A stretch of 64,000 nucleotides of DNA, taken from positions 36,403,501 through 36,467,500 of the forward strand of contig OY747704.1 in the NCBI GenBank assembly GCA_963556495.2. Reading direction: 5' to 3'. The first letter of the stretch is position 1. Each line of letters starts with the position of its first letter. Positions 24,386-37,884 of this stretch are shown in pieces. A program made the translations under genes and the position numbers. This DNA is from Valencia hispanica (Eukaryota > Chordata > Actinopteri > Cyprinodontiformes > Valenciidae). The notes below the pieces were generated by a model, which was not told the DNA's origin, searched no databases, and saw only the letters and a list, made by a program, of their open reading frames with translations.

Positions 24386-26503
24386 AAGGCAAGGCAAGTT
24401 TATTTGTATAGCACAATTCATGTTACAAGACAATTCAAAGTGCTTTACATAAAACATCAAAAGCTTTACAGCAGGGTGCAGAAAAAGTACAGGAATAAAA
24501 AACATGATTTAAAATGAACCAAAATAAAAACTAAAAAAAAAAAAAAAAAAAAACTATTTTAAAAGAAGCCGTGCAGATTTAAAACTTAGAATAAAAACCT
24601 AATCAAAAGTAGGTAAGAACAGGTGGGTATTTAACCTGGATTTAAATAAACTGAGTGTTTCAGCTGATCTGAGGTTTTCTGGGAGTTTGTTCCAGACATG
24701 TGGAGCATAGAAGCTGAACGCAGCTTCTCCATGTCTAGTTCTGACTCTGGGAACTGATAAAAGACCGGATCCACATGACCTGAGGGGTCGGGTAGGTTCA
24801 TACTGGGTCAGGAGATCACTGATGTATTTTGGTCCTAAACCATTCTGAGCTTTATAGACCACCAGCAGAACTTTGAAGTATATCCTCTGACAGACAGGTA
24901 GCCAGTGTAAAGACCTCAGAGCTGGACTGATGTGGTCCAATTTTTTGGTTTTAGTGAGAACTCGAGCAGCAGAGTTCTGGATAAGCTGCAGTTTCCTAAC
25001 TGATTTTTTTAGGTAGACCTGTAAAGACGCTGTTACAATTATCAAGCCGACTAAAGATGAATGCATGGACTAGTTTTTCCAGGTCCTGCTGAGACATCAG
25101 ATCTTTTATCCTTGAGATAATCTTAAGGTGATAGTAGGCTGATTTTGTGATTGCCTTAATGTGTTTTTCAAAGTTTAGGTCTGAGTCCATCACTATACCC
25201 AGATTTCTGACGTGGTTGGTGGTTTTTAGGTGTATGGACTGAAGCCCTGTGGTGACCTTCAATCTTTTATCTTTAGTTCCAAAGACAATTACCTCCGTTT
25301 TGTTTTTGTTTAACTGCAGAAAATTGTGGCACATCCAGTCATTAATTTCCTCAATACATTTGCCAAGAGCCTGTACAGGCCCTTGGTCTCCTGGTGACAT
25401 TCTAATATATATCTATGTGTCATCTGCATAGCTATGGTAACTTATATTGTTGTTATTTATTACCTGTGCTAGTGGGAGCATATAGATGTTAAACAGAAGA
25501 GGTCCCAGGATGGAACCCTGGGGAACTCCACATGTAATTCCCGTCTGCTCAGATGTAAAGTTACCTATTGACACAAAGTACTTCCTGTTCTCTAAGTACG
25601 TTTTGAACCAGGTTAGTACAGTGCCAGAGAGACCCACCCAGTTCTCCAGTCGTTTGAGTAAAATAATGTGGTCAACTGTATCCAATGCAGCACTGAGATC
25701 CAGTAAAACTTACACTGACATTTTTCCACTGTCAGTATTCAAACAGATGTCATTGATGACTTTGGTCAGAGCAGTCTCAGTGCTGTGGTGCTGTCTAAAA
25801 CTGACTGAAAGACGTCGCAGTTGCTTTGTTTTAAGCATTTTACTTAAAAATGGAAGATTGGAGATGGGCCTGTAGTTGTTCATTTGTGTCTTGTCCAGGT
25901 TGTCTCTTTTCAGCAGGGGTTAAATTACAGCTGTTTTCAGGTGTTTTCAGGGGCTCTGGGAAAACACCCGACATTAAAGATGAGTTCACAATCTAACAGA
26001 TCTGACTCCAAGATCTTTGAGATCTTTTTGAAAAAGCCTGTGGGCAGGATGTCTAAGCAGCAAGAAGAGTTCAGTTGACGTAAGATGTCCTCCAGATCTT
26101 TGCTGTTTATGAGATAAAACTGTTTCATGGTGTTTAAACAGATTTTCCGTGGACAGTGTACATAACCTGAACCTGCCGTTAATGAACCAACCGCTTGTCT
26201 AATATTTTGGATTTTGTCTGTGAAGAATTTGGCAAAGTCAATGCAGGCCTTGGTGGGATAAAGTTCAGGTGCTACTGACACAGGAGAGTTTGTTAGCCTG
26301 TCGACTACAGCAAATAATGCCCGAGCACTATGACTATTTCTGGTGATGATGTCAGAAAAATATGACTTCCTTGCATTCCTCAGTTGTAAGTTATAAGAGT
26401 GAAGTTTCTCTGTATAGATGTCATAATGAACCTGAAGTTTTGTTTTTCTCCATCTGCGCTCTGCTTTCCGAGCTAGAAGTGTTAATATCATTGATGAAAG
26501 CAT
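24386..26503 (-). mobile_element. L2-like LINE, decayed ORF2 with RT domain and 3' UTR
   Basis: The longest LINE copy in the window, - strand. In order from 26503: a region containing RKAERRWRKTKLQVHYDIY and RNARKSYFSDIITRNSHSAR, typical of the endonuclease-RT linker. Next are [56 protein letters not shown] and ISYHSYADDT (YADD catalytic pair near 25430), then NFLQLNKNKTEVIVFG, HAFIFSRLDNCNSVFTGLPK, LQLIQNSAARVLTKTKKLDH, SLHWLPVCQRI and the terminal HVWNKLPENLRSAETLS. Frame changes near 25900, 25690, 25410 and 25030 and a missing block in the RT fingers make it non-functional. The 3' UTR begins near 24600 and ends at the repeated AAGGCAAGGCAAG at 24386; an internal A run lies at 24534-24554. 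The apurinic endonuclease part is absent (5' truncated). Confidence 0.9.
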
Positions 26504-29500
26504 AAACCTGGGATTCAGTTGAGCAAAAAACTAGAAAACATGTCTCCTAACAGTGTAAACAAGAATCTAGTTCACACAAATAGATTTAGTAATACTCTTA
26601 AGTTTGAGTTTCTTTTATTTTTGGCCATTTTGTCAGTTGACAATTTTCTACCTTTTTCTGGTACAAACTGGAGTGATTAATGGCTGGATGTTTCTTATCA
26701 ACCATGTATTAATGTGACTGTGTGTCAATTTGTACCTGCCAAGAGGAAAGAGCCCAAGCTGAGCTATCAACAAGTTTACAAATATTTAAACCAATAACAT
26801 TAACATTTTTAATACATCACTACTGTAAAAACATTGCTTTTATTGAGCTTTTTAAAATTTATTTTAAACATCAGATAGTTGTTTTTAAGATGCTTTACCA
26901 AGTTTGCACTCACAAGCAAGCTTTCCCCTCTAAGACAAGGAGGTTATGGAAAAAGTAGTGACAGCCAAAGAGTAATGTTGCATTTCCTACAGAATGTTAT
27001 GCTGCACACTCACATGTGTATCAACATTTTAGAAATGGCAAACTTTTCTGAATATCTTAAGCTGTTAAGCCAAAAGTTACCTAAATGATCCCCAAAAGAA
27101 ACAGAAAATATAAGTGCAAGTGTAAAGATATGAGGGAGATCAAACAGACAAGGGCATACATCTGTCCTGGCGAAGCAATAACAATAAAACCCCCAGTGCC
27201 GTAAACAGAAAAGCGCTAGATTTTCCCTGGGGACACGTTCATCTCCTTGACTTTACAATGGATTGAGTTGGGACGCAAAGATATATAAGATGTCAGGTCT
27301 CTCTGAATGGATTGAGGGAGGACAGAAAAATAGCCAAAGGAAAGAGGAAATGAGAAAGAAGATAAACTGTTGAACTGTAAGCTACTGTGAATTTTATTCA
27401 CACCAAGGTCTGATTTCTTATTTTCTCTGTCACTCTATATGCTTCGAGAGTAAAAAAAAACAACCTCTGTGACACATAAAAAGAAGTTGGTCTTTTATTT
27501 TTTAAATACAGAATGAGAAGAAGGAAACTTGGCACACCACAGAGAAAAGGAATTGACAATACACTTTAATCCATTTTATTCTGCATCATAGATTGAAAAG
27601 AAATAGGTTCATGAATTTAAAAAATGAAAATACGAAATGCATTATTTTTGTTTGAGGGAAAAATTCACTTTGAATCCCAAAATTTAGCTTTTCGAAAATA
27701 AAAATGTAAATATCCTGTGGATTGATACATATTCAGTCAGTTCTAACTGTATCACATTTTTGTCTGTAATGTGTAATGAATTAATGAATGACAAATTAGT
27801 CTCTTTCAGTCTCTGAAACATTTTCTTGAAGAAAACTAAGAAGCAATTTAAAAGCACTTATAAAAATGGTAAAACAGAACAGATTTATCTTTATTTTTTA
27901 TGTTTATGGACTGCTACACATTAACTTAAATGATAAAAAAGCAGGGAAATGGGTATGGCTGGTTTTGAGGAGCAGAATTTTAAGTAGCTGTGAAGCTGCC
28001 ACCCCCGGGGTGAGGTAGGGTGGGGGTAGGAGGCTTTAATGGTAGAAGAAAACTGCACAAGATACAACTTAATTTGATTTAACACATAATTGAGTCGATG
28101 GATAGATGAATGAAGGGATATATTTATGAGGGAAAGGGAAAAGATTAACACATCTACTTTATATGCACCAATTTTAGATACAGTAAAGGAACAAGTTGAG
28201 ACTAAATGGAAGGTCGAAGGTGAAAGAAAAGAGATTAGAGAGGATTTAAAAAGAGAATGCTAATAGAGAGCAGGATGATAGAAAGTAGAAGCTCTATTTG
28301 AGCTCAACAAATCCTGGAACCAACAAATGGTCAATTCTAAAGTTGTGACATCTCATATTTAAGTGAATGAGGTAGTTGGGAGAAGATGCACAAAAAAAAC
28401 AAAAAAAGATGAGATTAAAAACTGTCCAAATAGTAGGAAAATAACTAAAAACAGATTTCCAAAAAAATTATACTAAAACAAGAAGAAAACACAAAAATAT
28501 GTATTAGGGTGTTCACCTGGTAACTTTGTTAACATGGAATTCGGTAACTGAATAAGTTCTAAACTGAGTGTACCAAAAAAGGGTTCAGTGGGAGGAAACA
28601 ATGCTGTAAACGACAAGCGAGGGTGTATTCATCTCTGAGAAAATAGACAAAAGGGAAAAAGATTATGTTAAATGTGGCACACGCCATGGTTCTAACCATG
28701 GTCCCTTAAATGTTAATGAGAAGATTGCAGGAGGTAAGGAGTCAAAGGGGAGGTAAGGAGTAGGAAGAGATTGTATTTGCGAGAAATCACTTGTCTTGTA
28801 TTTTTAATCAACCAGAATAGTCAGTAGTCAAAGAGTGTCGCTGATCAATTTCTTGAAAATCAAGTCGAAAAGGCCACGCTATCCTTAACTTATTCTGTCT
28901 CCCTGACTGCATTAATTCAAGAGTTAGTTCCCTCAAGGATTGTATATCAGCAAACAGCAGTCAACAAATCCACACAGACACACGGTGAGGCATTTATAGA
29001 GTGGGGCGTACTTTCAGCCCGCTAGCAGTATGAGTAAGCATCTCATGCTGCCGTTCGATGCTTAGCAGTGTGTATGTCACAGAGCACGGCAGCAGATTGA
29101 AGCTGAGGATCTAGAGCAATACACAAAACAATTCACAGACACAAGTAGGTCATCCTCACTCTCACCCAACAGCATGAATCTTTAGACATGGAGATACAAT
29201 CCTGAGCATAAAGTATGGATATACAGTCCTGGCTATGCTAGGATTTTGGCAACTTATAACACATTGTCTTTCTCTGTGATAGAAGTGCTACAGTTGCACA
29301 CTCATTTTACAGTTAGAAAATATTCTGTGGTTTTCTGTTGAGTTTATTTCTTAACATAAGGAATGCGGTGGTGAATTTATTGGAATGATGGTTAACCATT
29401 TCTGAGCATTAAAACGATAAAATTTACATACACGTTTTGCACCATAAACAAACAAGCTCAACCATATCCTGCACGGTTCCTTGATTTTGGTAGAAATTAT

Positions 29501-29880
29501 GGAATAAGTAAACATTATTTCAATAAAAAACACCGTAATCTAGCAAATCAAGTCTTCTAAATATATTTGGAAAATCCTTCTAAACAAAAGAAATGTTAAC
29601 AAATATAAACTCCAGCTAGATCTGAAACATGTAAGCTGTGGGCTATCAGCAAAATGCCTCAAAGATATTATTACGGTATAAACTCTATACAATTGTGCAA
29701 AACAGAAAACCACAATTGTAGTGATACACTAGTGCAAATACAAAGGAGTTACACTTTCTGCACAAAATCAGAATTTATTTTCAGTAATGAAGATGAGTTG
29801 AAAGACCTCGTGTTTATGCTTCCTTTATTCCTTCTATATTTTAATTTGTTATGTAAATCTGCATGTTTAGACTTGCCTGT
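26504..29880. other. Unique AT-rich intronic sequence
   Basis: No gene or repeat recognised; short open frames only. Confidence 0.5.
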
Positions 29881-29932
29881 CACTTTCCTGCTGGTGCACC
29901 TGGATTTCCCCATTGAGGGACAATAAATGTTG
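29881..29932 (+). mobile_element. Short LINE tail relic
   Basis: Contains TTTCCCCATTGAGGGACAAT followed by AAATG, the usual terminus of several fish LINE families. No coding part remains. Confidence 0.4.
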
Positions 29933-32784
29933 TTTCTATTCAAACTTCTAACTGAAGTTGGTATATGCTTGGTTCAACATCAAGTGAGGCTTTCAGCCTT
30001 AGAGAAGCACACACACATCCAAATTCAGCATAGAATTAACTAAGCTGCACCAATACCTGCTTGTCAGGTTATGAGATTTTTGCATGCTTTGTAAGAGTTG
30101 ATGATTTGGGTAATTTTACACTTATTTAGCACTTGGCAAACAATGAATACAGACTGCTGGTGATGTCTTACTTTCCTTTTATGTCACTGCTGTGTTACTG
30201 TTCCTCAGTATTTATAGTTTATCTTCATATTGAAATTTATATTTGGTTATCTGACCTTTTTTGCAACAGCTGTTACAGGTAGTTAATGCAGTACATGAAA
30301 TAAAGAAATTTAAAGGACAGAAGACATATTTATCTTTTTCAGCTTTTTAGGTTTTTTGATCCATGTTAAAATATTTTCAAAGATTCTCACTGTATTTAAC
30401 TTCAGAGATGTTCTAGTACCATGCACATACGGTCTTTTATTGGTTTCCTCAGGTATCGATTTACTTGCTTCCAGTCCTGCTCTCTTCCCTCTAATTTCCA
30501 CTGTAGGTCACTGGGCCAGAGAAACTTTAGGACAGTGCCTCAGTGTGATAAAGAGTGCATGGTGGGTGTCAGTGTGTGGTGGGAGGAGAACTGACTGGTG
30601 AGAAGTATAAAAAAGTCAGTCACACCTGACTGCGAGTAAAGTGCTTGCAGTCTATTTATTCTGAAAGACTGACGAGAAAGAGAAGGGTCCCAATGACATG
30701 CTCGGTAGCAGAAGACACGTAGAATACAAGCTGATGTACAAAACATGCATCAACATGTTAAAAGAGCATGAGTTACTGGTTTTACCTACGGGAAATGTGT
30801 TTAAAACCAAGATGAGCACAGTATCTGACTTTGCAACGTATTGTCTTTGTGTGGCACATGTCATTAAGAAAATGGAAAATAAGCCTATTATGATTCAAAA
30901 ATGTGTAAGCTTAGAGCAAGTAAATTAGATAAGTTAGAATACCTGAGGTCAACAATGAATGCTCGTAGATGTGTACATGTTGGTCTGAATGAATGGCATT
31001 TACAACCTTTAAATACATACCTCCTTGTGACCACTTGACAAGTCTTTGCTTCTTTACTGAGAGCTACCCTGCAAAGATTCAGAATCCATCTGTACAGTGT
31101 TAAGGGAGCTGATGTCTATCTGTGGGGGTTTGCAGTGATAGGTAAAAAAATTCCAAAAGGCTGCGTTTTCTCATTGTTTGCACTCCTACACAAATATCTG
31201 CCCAAAAGTCCAAACTTCCTTTTCTCCTTAAATTGCAGTCACTGTTCACAGCTGGGATTTTTTTATAACACTGACAATCTGTGTTTGCTATCTCGCAATA
31301 CACAAGTGAGAGAGGACCATTGTGGACTTTTATATCCTTTATTTCAATATTTGCACTTTCCAAAATCTTAGCACGCGAGTATTTTTCTCTTACATGGGGC
31401 TGTATGGAGTTTGACAGTTTTGTACTCGTGATTGCCCCCTCAGGCCAAAATCATAACTGCAGCCGCAATGGAAAGCTTGTGCATGAGGCGCTCAGGCTGT
31501 ACACTCGCACTCGAATAAACTCTTTGTTTTTTTTCTTTTAGTTGGGGTCTGGGCTGGATTTTTGCCAGTGCCTGAAGCAGGTCTCTTGTTATTCTCTGCT
31601 GAATCCATCCTTCGAAAGTTACCTCTCGCTCGGTGGCTTCAGTAGGCTATTTATTATGGAGATAGCAAACGCTACACTTCAGTGAACAGGCATGACGTCA
31701 TTACGCATTACGCTTCCCCTGGGAAGTAGGCTTGAAATCTGCTTGTTCGACCCGAGGCACTCTCTATTTGAGTAAATTTAAATGAATTTACAGGCATAAA
31801 GAGGCAACCGTGGTGAAAAGGCCAGGGTTCATTCAACTGACCAGGGCATTGCTGGAGCATGTATGAGGAAGACATTTTTAATTTGTATATATTTATTTGT
31901 GTTAAACTTACGTATAGTCCCTTTAAACACAAACAAACTTTTCAAACTTTCTGGCTTTTCATTTTGCTGCAGCTGCTCTTACTCATTTTTCTCCTTCAAT
32001 TTTACTCTTATTAAACTGTTGCCTACATCAGAGTGATGTAAAGTTGGCCTGTGTTAACGCAATGAGTCCTTTAAGTCATTAGCAAGGAGTATTAATGAGC
32101 CAAGTGCTTAGAAGCCCCCCACAGACTAAAGAGTGTGTGATGTAGAGGGGATGAGGGCACTAATTCTCCAAAGTGCCCTAATAAATAGCGGATTAGCGAA
32201 GCCTTCTATTAGCCAAAGTCTTGATAATGCTAAGCTAATTCACTATAGCTAGACAAGAGCAATTCAGCTAAAGTATTAGTTACCATGACAGCTGTAATGG
32301 GCAAGTGGAGTCTGGATAAAGTCTTTCATGAAAGGCAGCTGGCATAATCACATCTGACATATAGAGGAATGCAGAATGGCACACAAAACTTAAATTCACA
32401 CCTAATGTAAATCCACAGGTGTAATTTCCTCCCCTAGACCCCTAAAGGCCTGTGTGTGCTTAATTATTAAGTTACTCCTGGACAGAAAATGAATACAGGA
32501 CTCATTGATTTTAAGCATAATCACCATGACTAAGAAGTAGACTGCGACTTAGTCAATTTTAATCATATATTGTTACACTTTAATTAATTCCTAAGAATGT
32601 GGACTAGTACAATGGCCGGTTAGATTGAAACCGCTTTAGCGTATACTCATTAATCATCTACATCAGTGCCCTAGGAAATGGATGACTAAACTAACCCTGG
32701 TCAGCTTTGACTTATATGGAAAATCGTTCCTTACAATATTTAGGCTATTAAAAGCAGAATGCTTTGTATTCACATATTTAATTC
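29933..32784. other. Unique intronic sequence, candidate conserved non-coding region
   Basis: No gene found. 31300-31930 may contain a decayed DNA transposon (the right part ends with AGTCCCTTTAAACAC) but no matching left end was found. 32030-32700 is dense in TAAT/ATTA and GCTAAT motifs without repeat character; see findings. Confidence 0.4.
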
Positions 32785-33330
32785 AATTCAAATTCAATTC
32801 AAATTCAAAATTACTTTATTAATCCCAAAGGGAAATTAAATGTTGTAACTCATTAAGCAAGTTCCTTCAAAGACTTGTTGTAGATGCTGATGCCTGTGGG
32901 TAGGGATGATCTCTTGTAGTGCTCTCCAGATCTGAAGAAGCCTCTGATTGAAGACGCTCTGTAGTTGTATGACAGTCTGATGTAGAGGATGCTCTGGATC
33001 TATGGCGTCTTCTTTTCAACTCATCAGGGTTTTGTGGCTGTAGTTGAGGTACTATTTGAGCTTTTGTAATGTTAATCAGCTGCTGCCAGTTGTAAACCAC
33101 CTTGTTGCCATGGCTATGCATCATAACAAATGTCCAAAAATAAAAAGTATCAGCAAAAATCCTTCCAGCTGCAAAGCATTCAAAACCAGAGAGAACAGTT
33201 GTCCACAAAAACAATGTTTCTACCAGAAATGGAAGAATAAAAGTTTTAAAAAATAATAAAAAATATGAGCCAAAGTAACAGAGCTACTCCAACATGCTGC
33301 CACCTTGAGCGGCGCAATTCCGGAATCCAA
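32785..33330 (-). mobile_element. Fish LINE-related repeat, 3' tail and decayed coding part
   Basis: Starts with tandem AATTCAAATTC-like repeats and TACTTTATTAATCCCAAAGG, the tail of a common fish retroelement in reverse orientation. The - strand frame through 32870-33210 includes ELKRRRHRSRASS, recalling the Arg-rich start of a LINE ORF. The right end (33280-33330) reads CCTTGAGCGGCGCAATTCCGG, a segment seen in many fish interspersed repeats. No functional ORF. Confidence 0.45.
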
Positions 33331-33913
33331 AAAAAAGACATTGGTTTCAAATTAGCCAGGTTTCACTGAAACCTGTTGGAGTGACAGCTGAACCCAGAAC
33401 ATCTTTACATCTTCCTCTTTTGAAATAGTGTGCATCAAGTTTTTGTTGTAGACTCTTTTATACAAATTGAAAGTTTTACACTACAGGCCAAATGTTTGTA
33501 GGCAAAAGGTATTGTTTCTTTGCTGTACCTTGGAACAAAATAAACATAATTATTAAATATAAAACATTTTCTTGCCTTGACTTTGGATTGTTCAACATAG
33601 CATCTGGATTTAACAGTATTGCATATATACAATATGCAACTGAATTTTTTTTTCACTTTAACATTAAAGTTGGGAGTCTTACTCTTACTCTTACTGAGTA
33701 AATGCTATACCATTTACTCAGTAATGGTAAACTGAGGAAATGGTGCATGTTGATGCAAAAATTTAATATCCATAGACTTCATACGGTTTTCAAGAAAGGC
33801 ACAGTAAACAGAACCTTAAAGTTGCTTCAGAATGTTTGGCTTGTATTGATCTTGTTTACAAGCTTTGTTGCTGCAGTATAGAAAGTTGAGTTGTACACCT
33901 CAAAAAGCACATA
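33331..33913. other. Unassigned sequence before Tc1 element
   Basis: AT-rich with no recognised feature. It ends in the TA target dinucleotide at 33912-33913. Confidence 0.5.
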
Positions 33914-35514
33914 CAGTGGCTTGCAAAAGTATTCAGCCCCCTTAAACTTTTCCACATTTTGTCACATTACAGCCACAAACATGAATCAATTTTATTGGAA
34001 TTCCACGTGAAAGACAAATACAAAGTGGTGTACACATAAGAAGCGGAACGAAAATCATACATGATTCCAAACATTTTTTACAAATAAGTGAAAAGTGGGG
34101 TGTGCATAATTATTCAGCCCCCTGAGTCAATACTTTGTAGAACCATATTTTGCTGCAATTACAGCTGCCAGTCTTTTAGGGTATGTCTCTACCAGCTTTG
34201 CACATCTAGAGACTGAAATTCTTGCCCATTCTTCTTTGCAAAACAGCTCCAGCTCAGTCAGATTAGATGGACAGCGTTTGTGAACAGTAGTTTTCAGATC
34301 TTGCCACAGATTCTCGATTGGATTTAGATCTGGACTTTGACTGGGCCATTCTAACACATGGATATGTTTTGTTTTAAACCATTCCATTGTTGCCCTGGCT
34401 TTATGTTTAGGGTCGTTGTCCTGCTGGAGGGTGAACCTCCGCCCCAGTCTCAAGTCTTTTGCAGACTCCAAGAGGTTTTCTTCCAAGATTGCCCTGCATT
34501 TGTCTCCATCCATCTTCCCATCAACTCTGACCAGCTTCCCTGTCCCTGCTGAAGAGAAGCACCCCAGAGCATGATGCTGCCACCACCATATTTGACAGTG
34601 GGGATGGTGTGTTCAGAGTGATGTGCAGTGTTAGTTTTCCTCCACATATAGCGTTTTGCATTTTGGCCAATAAGTTCCATTTTGGTCTCATCTGACCAGA
34701 GCACCTTCTTCCACATGTTTGCTGTGTCCCCCACATGGCTTTTGGCAAACTGTAAACAGGACTTCTTATGGTTTTCTTTTAACAATGGCTTTCTTCTTGC
34801 CACTCTTCCATAAAGGCCAACTTTGTGCAGTGCACGACTAATAGTTGTCCTATGGACAGATTCCCCCACCTGAGCTGTAGATTTCTGCAGCTTGTCCAGA
34901 GTCACCATGGGCCTCTTGGCTGCATTTCTTTTCAGCGCTCTCCTTGTTTGGCCTGTGAGTTTAGGTGGACGGCCTTGTCTTGGTAGGTTTACAGTTGTGC
35001 CATACTCCTTCCATTTCTGAATGATCGCTTGAACAGTGCTCCGTGGGATGTTCAAGGCTTGGGAAATCTTTTTGTAGCCTAAGCCTGCTTTAAATTTCTC
35101 AATAACTTTATCCCTGACCTGTCTGGTGTGTTCTTTGGACTTCATGGTGTTGTTGCTCCCAACATTCTCTTAGACAACCTCTGAGGCCGTCACAGGGCAG
35201 CTGTATTTGTACTGACATTAGATTACACACAGGTGCACTCTATTTAGTCATTAGCACTCATCAGGCAATGTCTATGGGCAACTGACTGTACTCAGACCAA
35301 AGGGGGCTGAATAATTACGCACACCCCACTTTTCAGTTATTTATTTGTAAAAAATGTTTGGAATCATGTATGATTTTCGTTCCACTTCTCACGTGTACAC
35401 CACTTTGTATTGGTCTTTCACGTGGAATTCCAATAAAATGGATTCATGTTTGTGGCTGTAATGTTACAAAATGTGGAAAAGTTCAATGGGGTCGAATACT
35501 TTTGCAAGCCACTG
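33914..35514 (-). mobile_element. Tc1/mariner transposon with IR/DR-type ends
   Basis: A 1,601-bp element flanked by TA on both sides (33912-33913 and 35515-35516). Its inverted repeats are about 208 bp, starting CAGTGGCTTGCAAAAGTATT on the left and mirrored on the right, nearly identical throughout. The box TATTCAGCCCCCT occurs at the left outer position (33930-33942) and again at 34111-34123. It recurs inverted at 35301-35313, with a degraded outer copy near 35490. This gives the two-direct-repeats-per-end (IR/DR) layout of Tc1-like fish elements. A single transposase gene lies between. Confidence 0.95.
34127..35145 (-). pseudogene. Tc1-like transposase, one frameshift
   Basis: DD34E transposase of the element at 33914-35514. 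Seen from ATG at 35145: a paired-type helix-turn-helix start (MKSKEHTRQVRDKVIEKF, then GYKKISQALNIPRSTVQAII), the linker motif GRPPKLTG at 58-65, and a second HTH region to about 115. The catalytic Asp is in VLWSDETKMEL (Asp152), followed by VKYGGGSIMLWG. One base is missing near 34563-34566 beside a CCCC run, and the frame changes there. The rest continues in the other frame from about 34560 (MDGDKCRAILEENLL from 34513) with the second Asp in LQQDNDPKHKAR and the Glu in SPDLNPIENLW, ending at 34127. All three catalytic residues remain, so decay is slight. Confidence 0.93.
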
Positions 35515-35516
35515 TA

Positions 35517-35699
35517 TATATATATATATGAGATGATCTGTAGCTAACATAGGTTGTTTAAACATCCTGAATTTAAACAAACAAAAATAGGATTATACTA
35601 AATTCAGTTAACAAAGGTTAAAACTAACTTCATTCATATTCATAGTTCACCATGTAAACATTCTGAACTAAATCCACAGTCCCATAATTAACTAGTCAA
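35517..35699. other. Short unassigned stretch after Tc1
   Basis: Begins with a (TA)n run directly beside the Tc1 target site; otherwise featureless. Confidence 0.4.
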
Positions 35700-36010
35700 T
35701 GTTCATTCATCAAATTAATCCATCTCACCATTATCTTCTGCTTAGTCCAAGATCAGGTAGCGAGGGCAGCAGCTTGAGCAAAGAGACCCAGACTTCCCTC
35801 TCCCCAGTCACTTGGGCCAGCTCCTTCTGTTCAATCCCAAGGCGCTCCCAGACCAGCCAAGAAACATATGCCCTCAAGCATATCCTGGGTACTCCAGTGG
35901 GACATGCCTGGAACACCTAACCAGGGAGGTGTCCAGGAGGCATCCAAACCAGATGCCTGAGCCACCTCAGTTGGCTTCTCTCAATGTGGAGGAGCAATGG
36001 CTCTAGTTGA
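35700..36010 (-). mobile_element. Fish LINE-derived interspersed repeat
   Basis: Contains ATCTTCTGCTTAGTCC, GGGCAGCAGCTTGAGCA, CAGTGGGACATGCCTGGAAC and ACCAGATGCCTGAGCCACC. I recognise these blocks from a repeat found in very many fish genomes and usually attributed to a non-LTR element. No coding frame survives. The orientation is inferred from those copies. Confidence 0.5.
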
Positions 36011-37884
36011 AGCCCCTCTTTTACATTTATATTTACCAAATTACTTTACGAAACAGTCTTCAATAATTTATAGATTATGATGTCAGGGGTCAGTTGGCAA
36101 GTTTATTATGTAAATGCATAAGATTCATAACCTGTACTTTGCTGTCCTATTTAGATCTGTTTAAATATAATGTTATGTATGATTAGCTTGCTTCCACTGA
36201 GAGAGAGGGTGTGTGTGTAGCACCCTGGACTTTACATGTGGGAGCACACACATACAGAAGTCACCAAGTTCTTGCCTTTAAGGGGAAATGTTACGAATCT
36301 TTTCTGCACAAAGAAGTAAAAGTTTGCTTAAAAGATGGATAGGTTATATATTCAGTTTCCCCTTGAACAAGGAGCTTTGTAATGATGCCAGGGACAACTT
36401 TGTTCAGTACAGGTACGTTATGAAAGAAACAGCGCTGTTGAGTTCAATGGTCTCAAAAAGAGTTAATGCCACTCATTAATGTACTCTATCGAATATGTTA
36501 CACAACACTGAGCCATTGTTTTGTATTTGTATAGGGCTTTTGCCAGGAAAAGGCTGTTCTTCAGCTGCTATGGACATAAATTAAATTTAGTTTGACAATT
36601 TAAAAAGTCTTCACAAACTAACTAGAGATTTTAGACTGTTTTTGTGCAAACTGGCTTCTGCAAAAGTCATTGTCATATTTAATAGCTCTCATGTGCTTTC
36701 ACACATGTATACACATTTACAATGTTTTGTTCTGCCTCTCTCAGCAACAAAAATCTGTCTCCTAAGCTCTTTCTTTGAGATATTTTTTATTTGTTTTGTT
36801 TCTGTTTCCTTTTTGTTATTTTTCTTTCTTTTGGCTCGATTTCTGCACTGTCAACTGAATACTCCCAGTGGCATTAAACAGTCTTACTGTATGTTTTGAA
36901 GTGCTACTATACATTGAGATTGCACAGTGTGTGTATCTGTGTTTTTTCTTCACAATGTTTTTAAATATATTTTACAGCTTTTTTGTTTTATCTGGTCACT
37001 ATGACAATATTTTATTCTGTTAGAAGGTAAAGTAACACTTTTAACAGTGAAGGACAGAGTCAAGAGTAATATGGGAATGGAAGTGAAATACAGATCAAGA
37101 TGGATGAGGGATGAAAAGTAGGCACAAGGACATTGGGACAGAATGTGGGAGGTCGGGTTGTCAGAAGTTTTGAACTGAGGACAAAGAAAAGCAAGAGTGG
37201 TTTTAAATCGGAAGAAAAATTTAGCAGCACAATGAAGCAAGATCAGTGAGTATCGGTGTTGTCAAGAGAATAAACAGGAGATGAGGAAGAATGGTCTTTC
37301 TGAGAAAGGATCATGAAAAGAGTTGAGGGTGAAGATGGAAATCATTGTGAAGAAAGTGTGTTAAAAGGAAGAAGAAAGGATGTGTGACTCTAGACTAAGG
37401 ACAATGCAGTGCATTCTGTGTTGCTGTGGGGCAATTAAAATGAAAATGGCCATGAAATGATTGGGACTGAAAGGTATGCACTCAGAGGGGTTCTTTTTGA
37501 CAAGAAGAGAGATAACAGGGGAGTTGGTAGGAGGTAGAGGTGTTCTGATAGCACTGGAAGCCCAAGAGGGAGAAAAGGGTGGCACACAATGTCTCTGAGA
37601 TGAGGAAGATTTAGTCAGTAGAGCACAAACAACTGAAAAATTTATGATAAAGCCTAGCAAAAAGACACAATAATTTAACTTTTTAACTTGTAATTTGTGG
37701 TTTGATCATAGAGAAAGTTTTAGGAGCATTCAGTTGCAGATTTTTAGTTTTCCTTGTAATGCCCTTGATTTTCAACACATCCATGTCTCCACCCAGTGAC
37801 AGTGTAGCTTCAGAAACCGCTTGAACAAATTATTGACAATGAACATCAAAACATCTAACTTTGTTGTATAGTGAGCTTTTCTTA
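36011..37884. other. Unique intronic sequence
   Basis: No gene or repeat family recognised. 37260-37660 is purine-rich on + (many GAAGAA/GGAGAA), giving long but meaningless frames on the opposite strand. Confidence 0.45.

Noticed and set aside
37260..37660. Long frames on the - strand in purine-rich DNA
   Set aside because: Sequence bias only; no motif.
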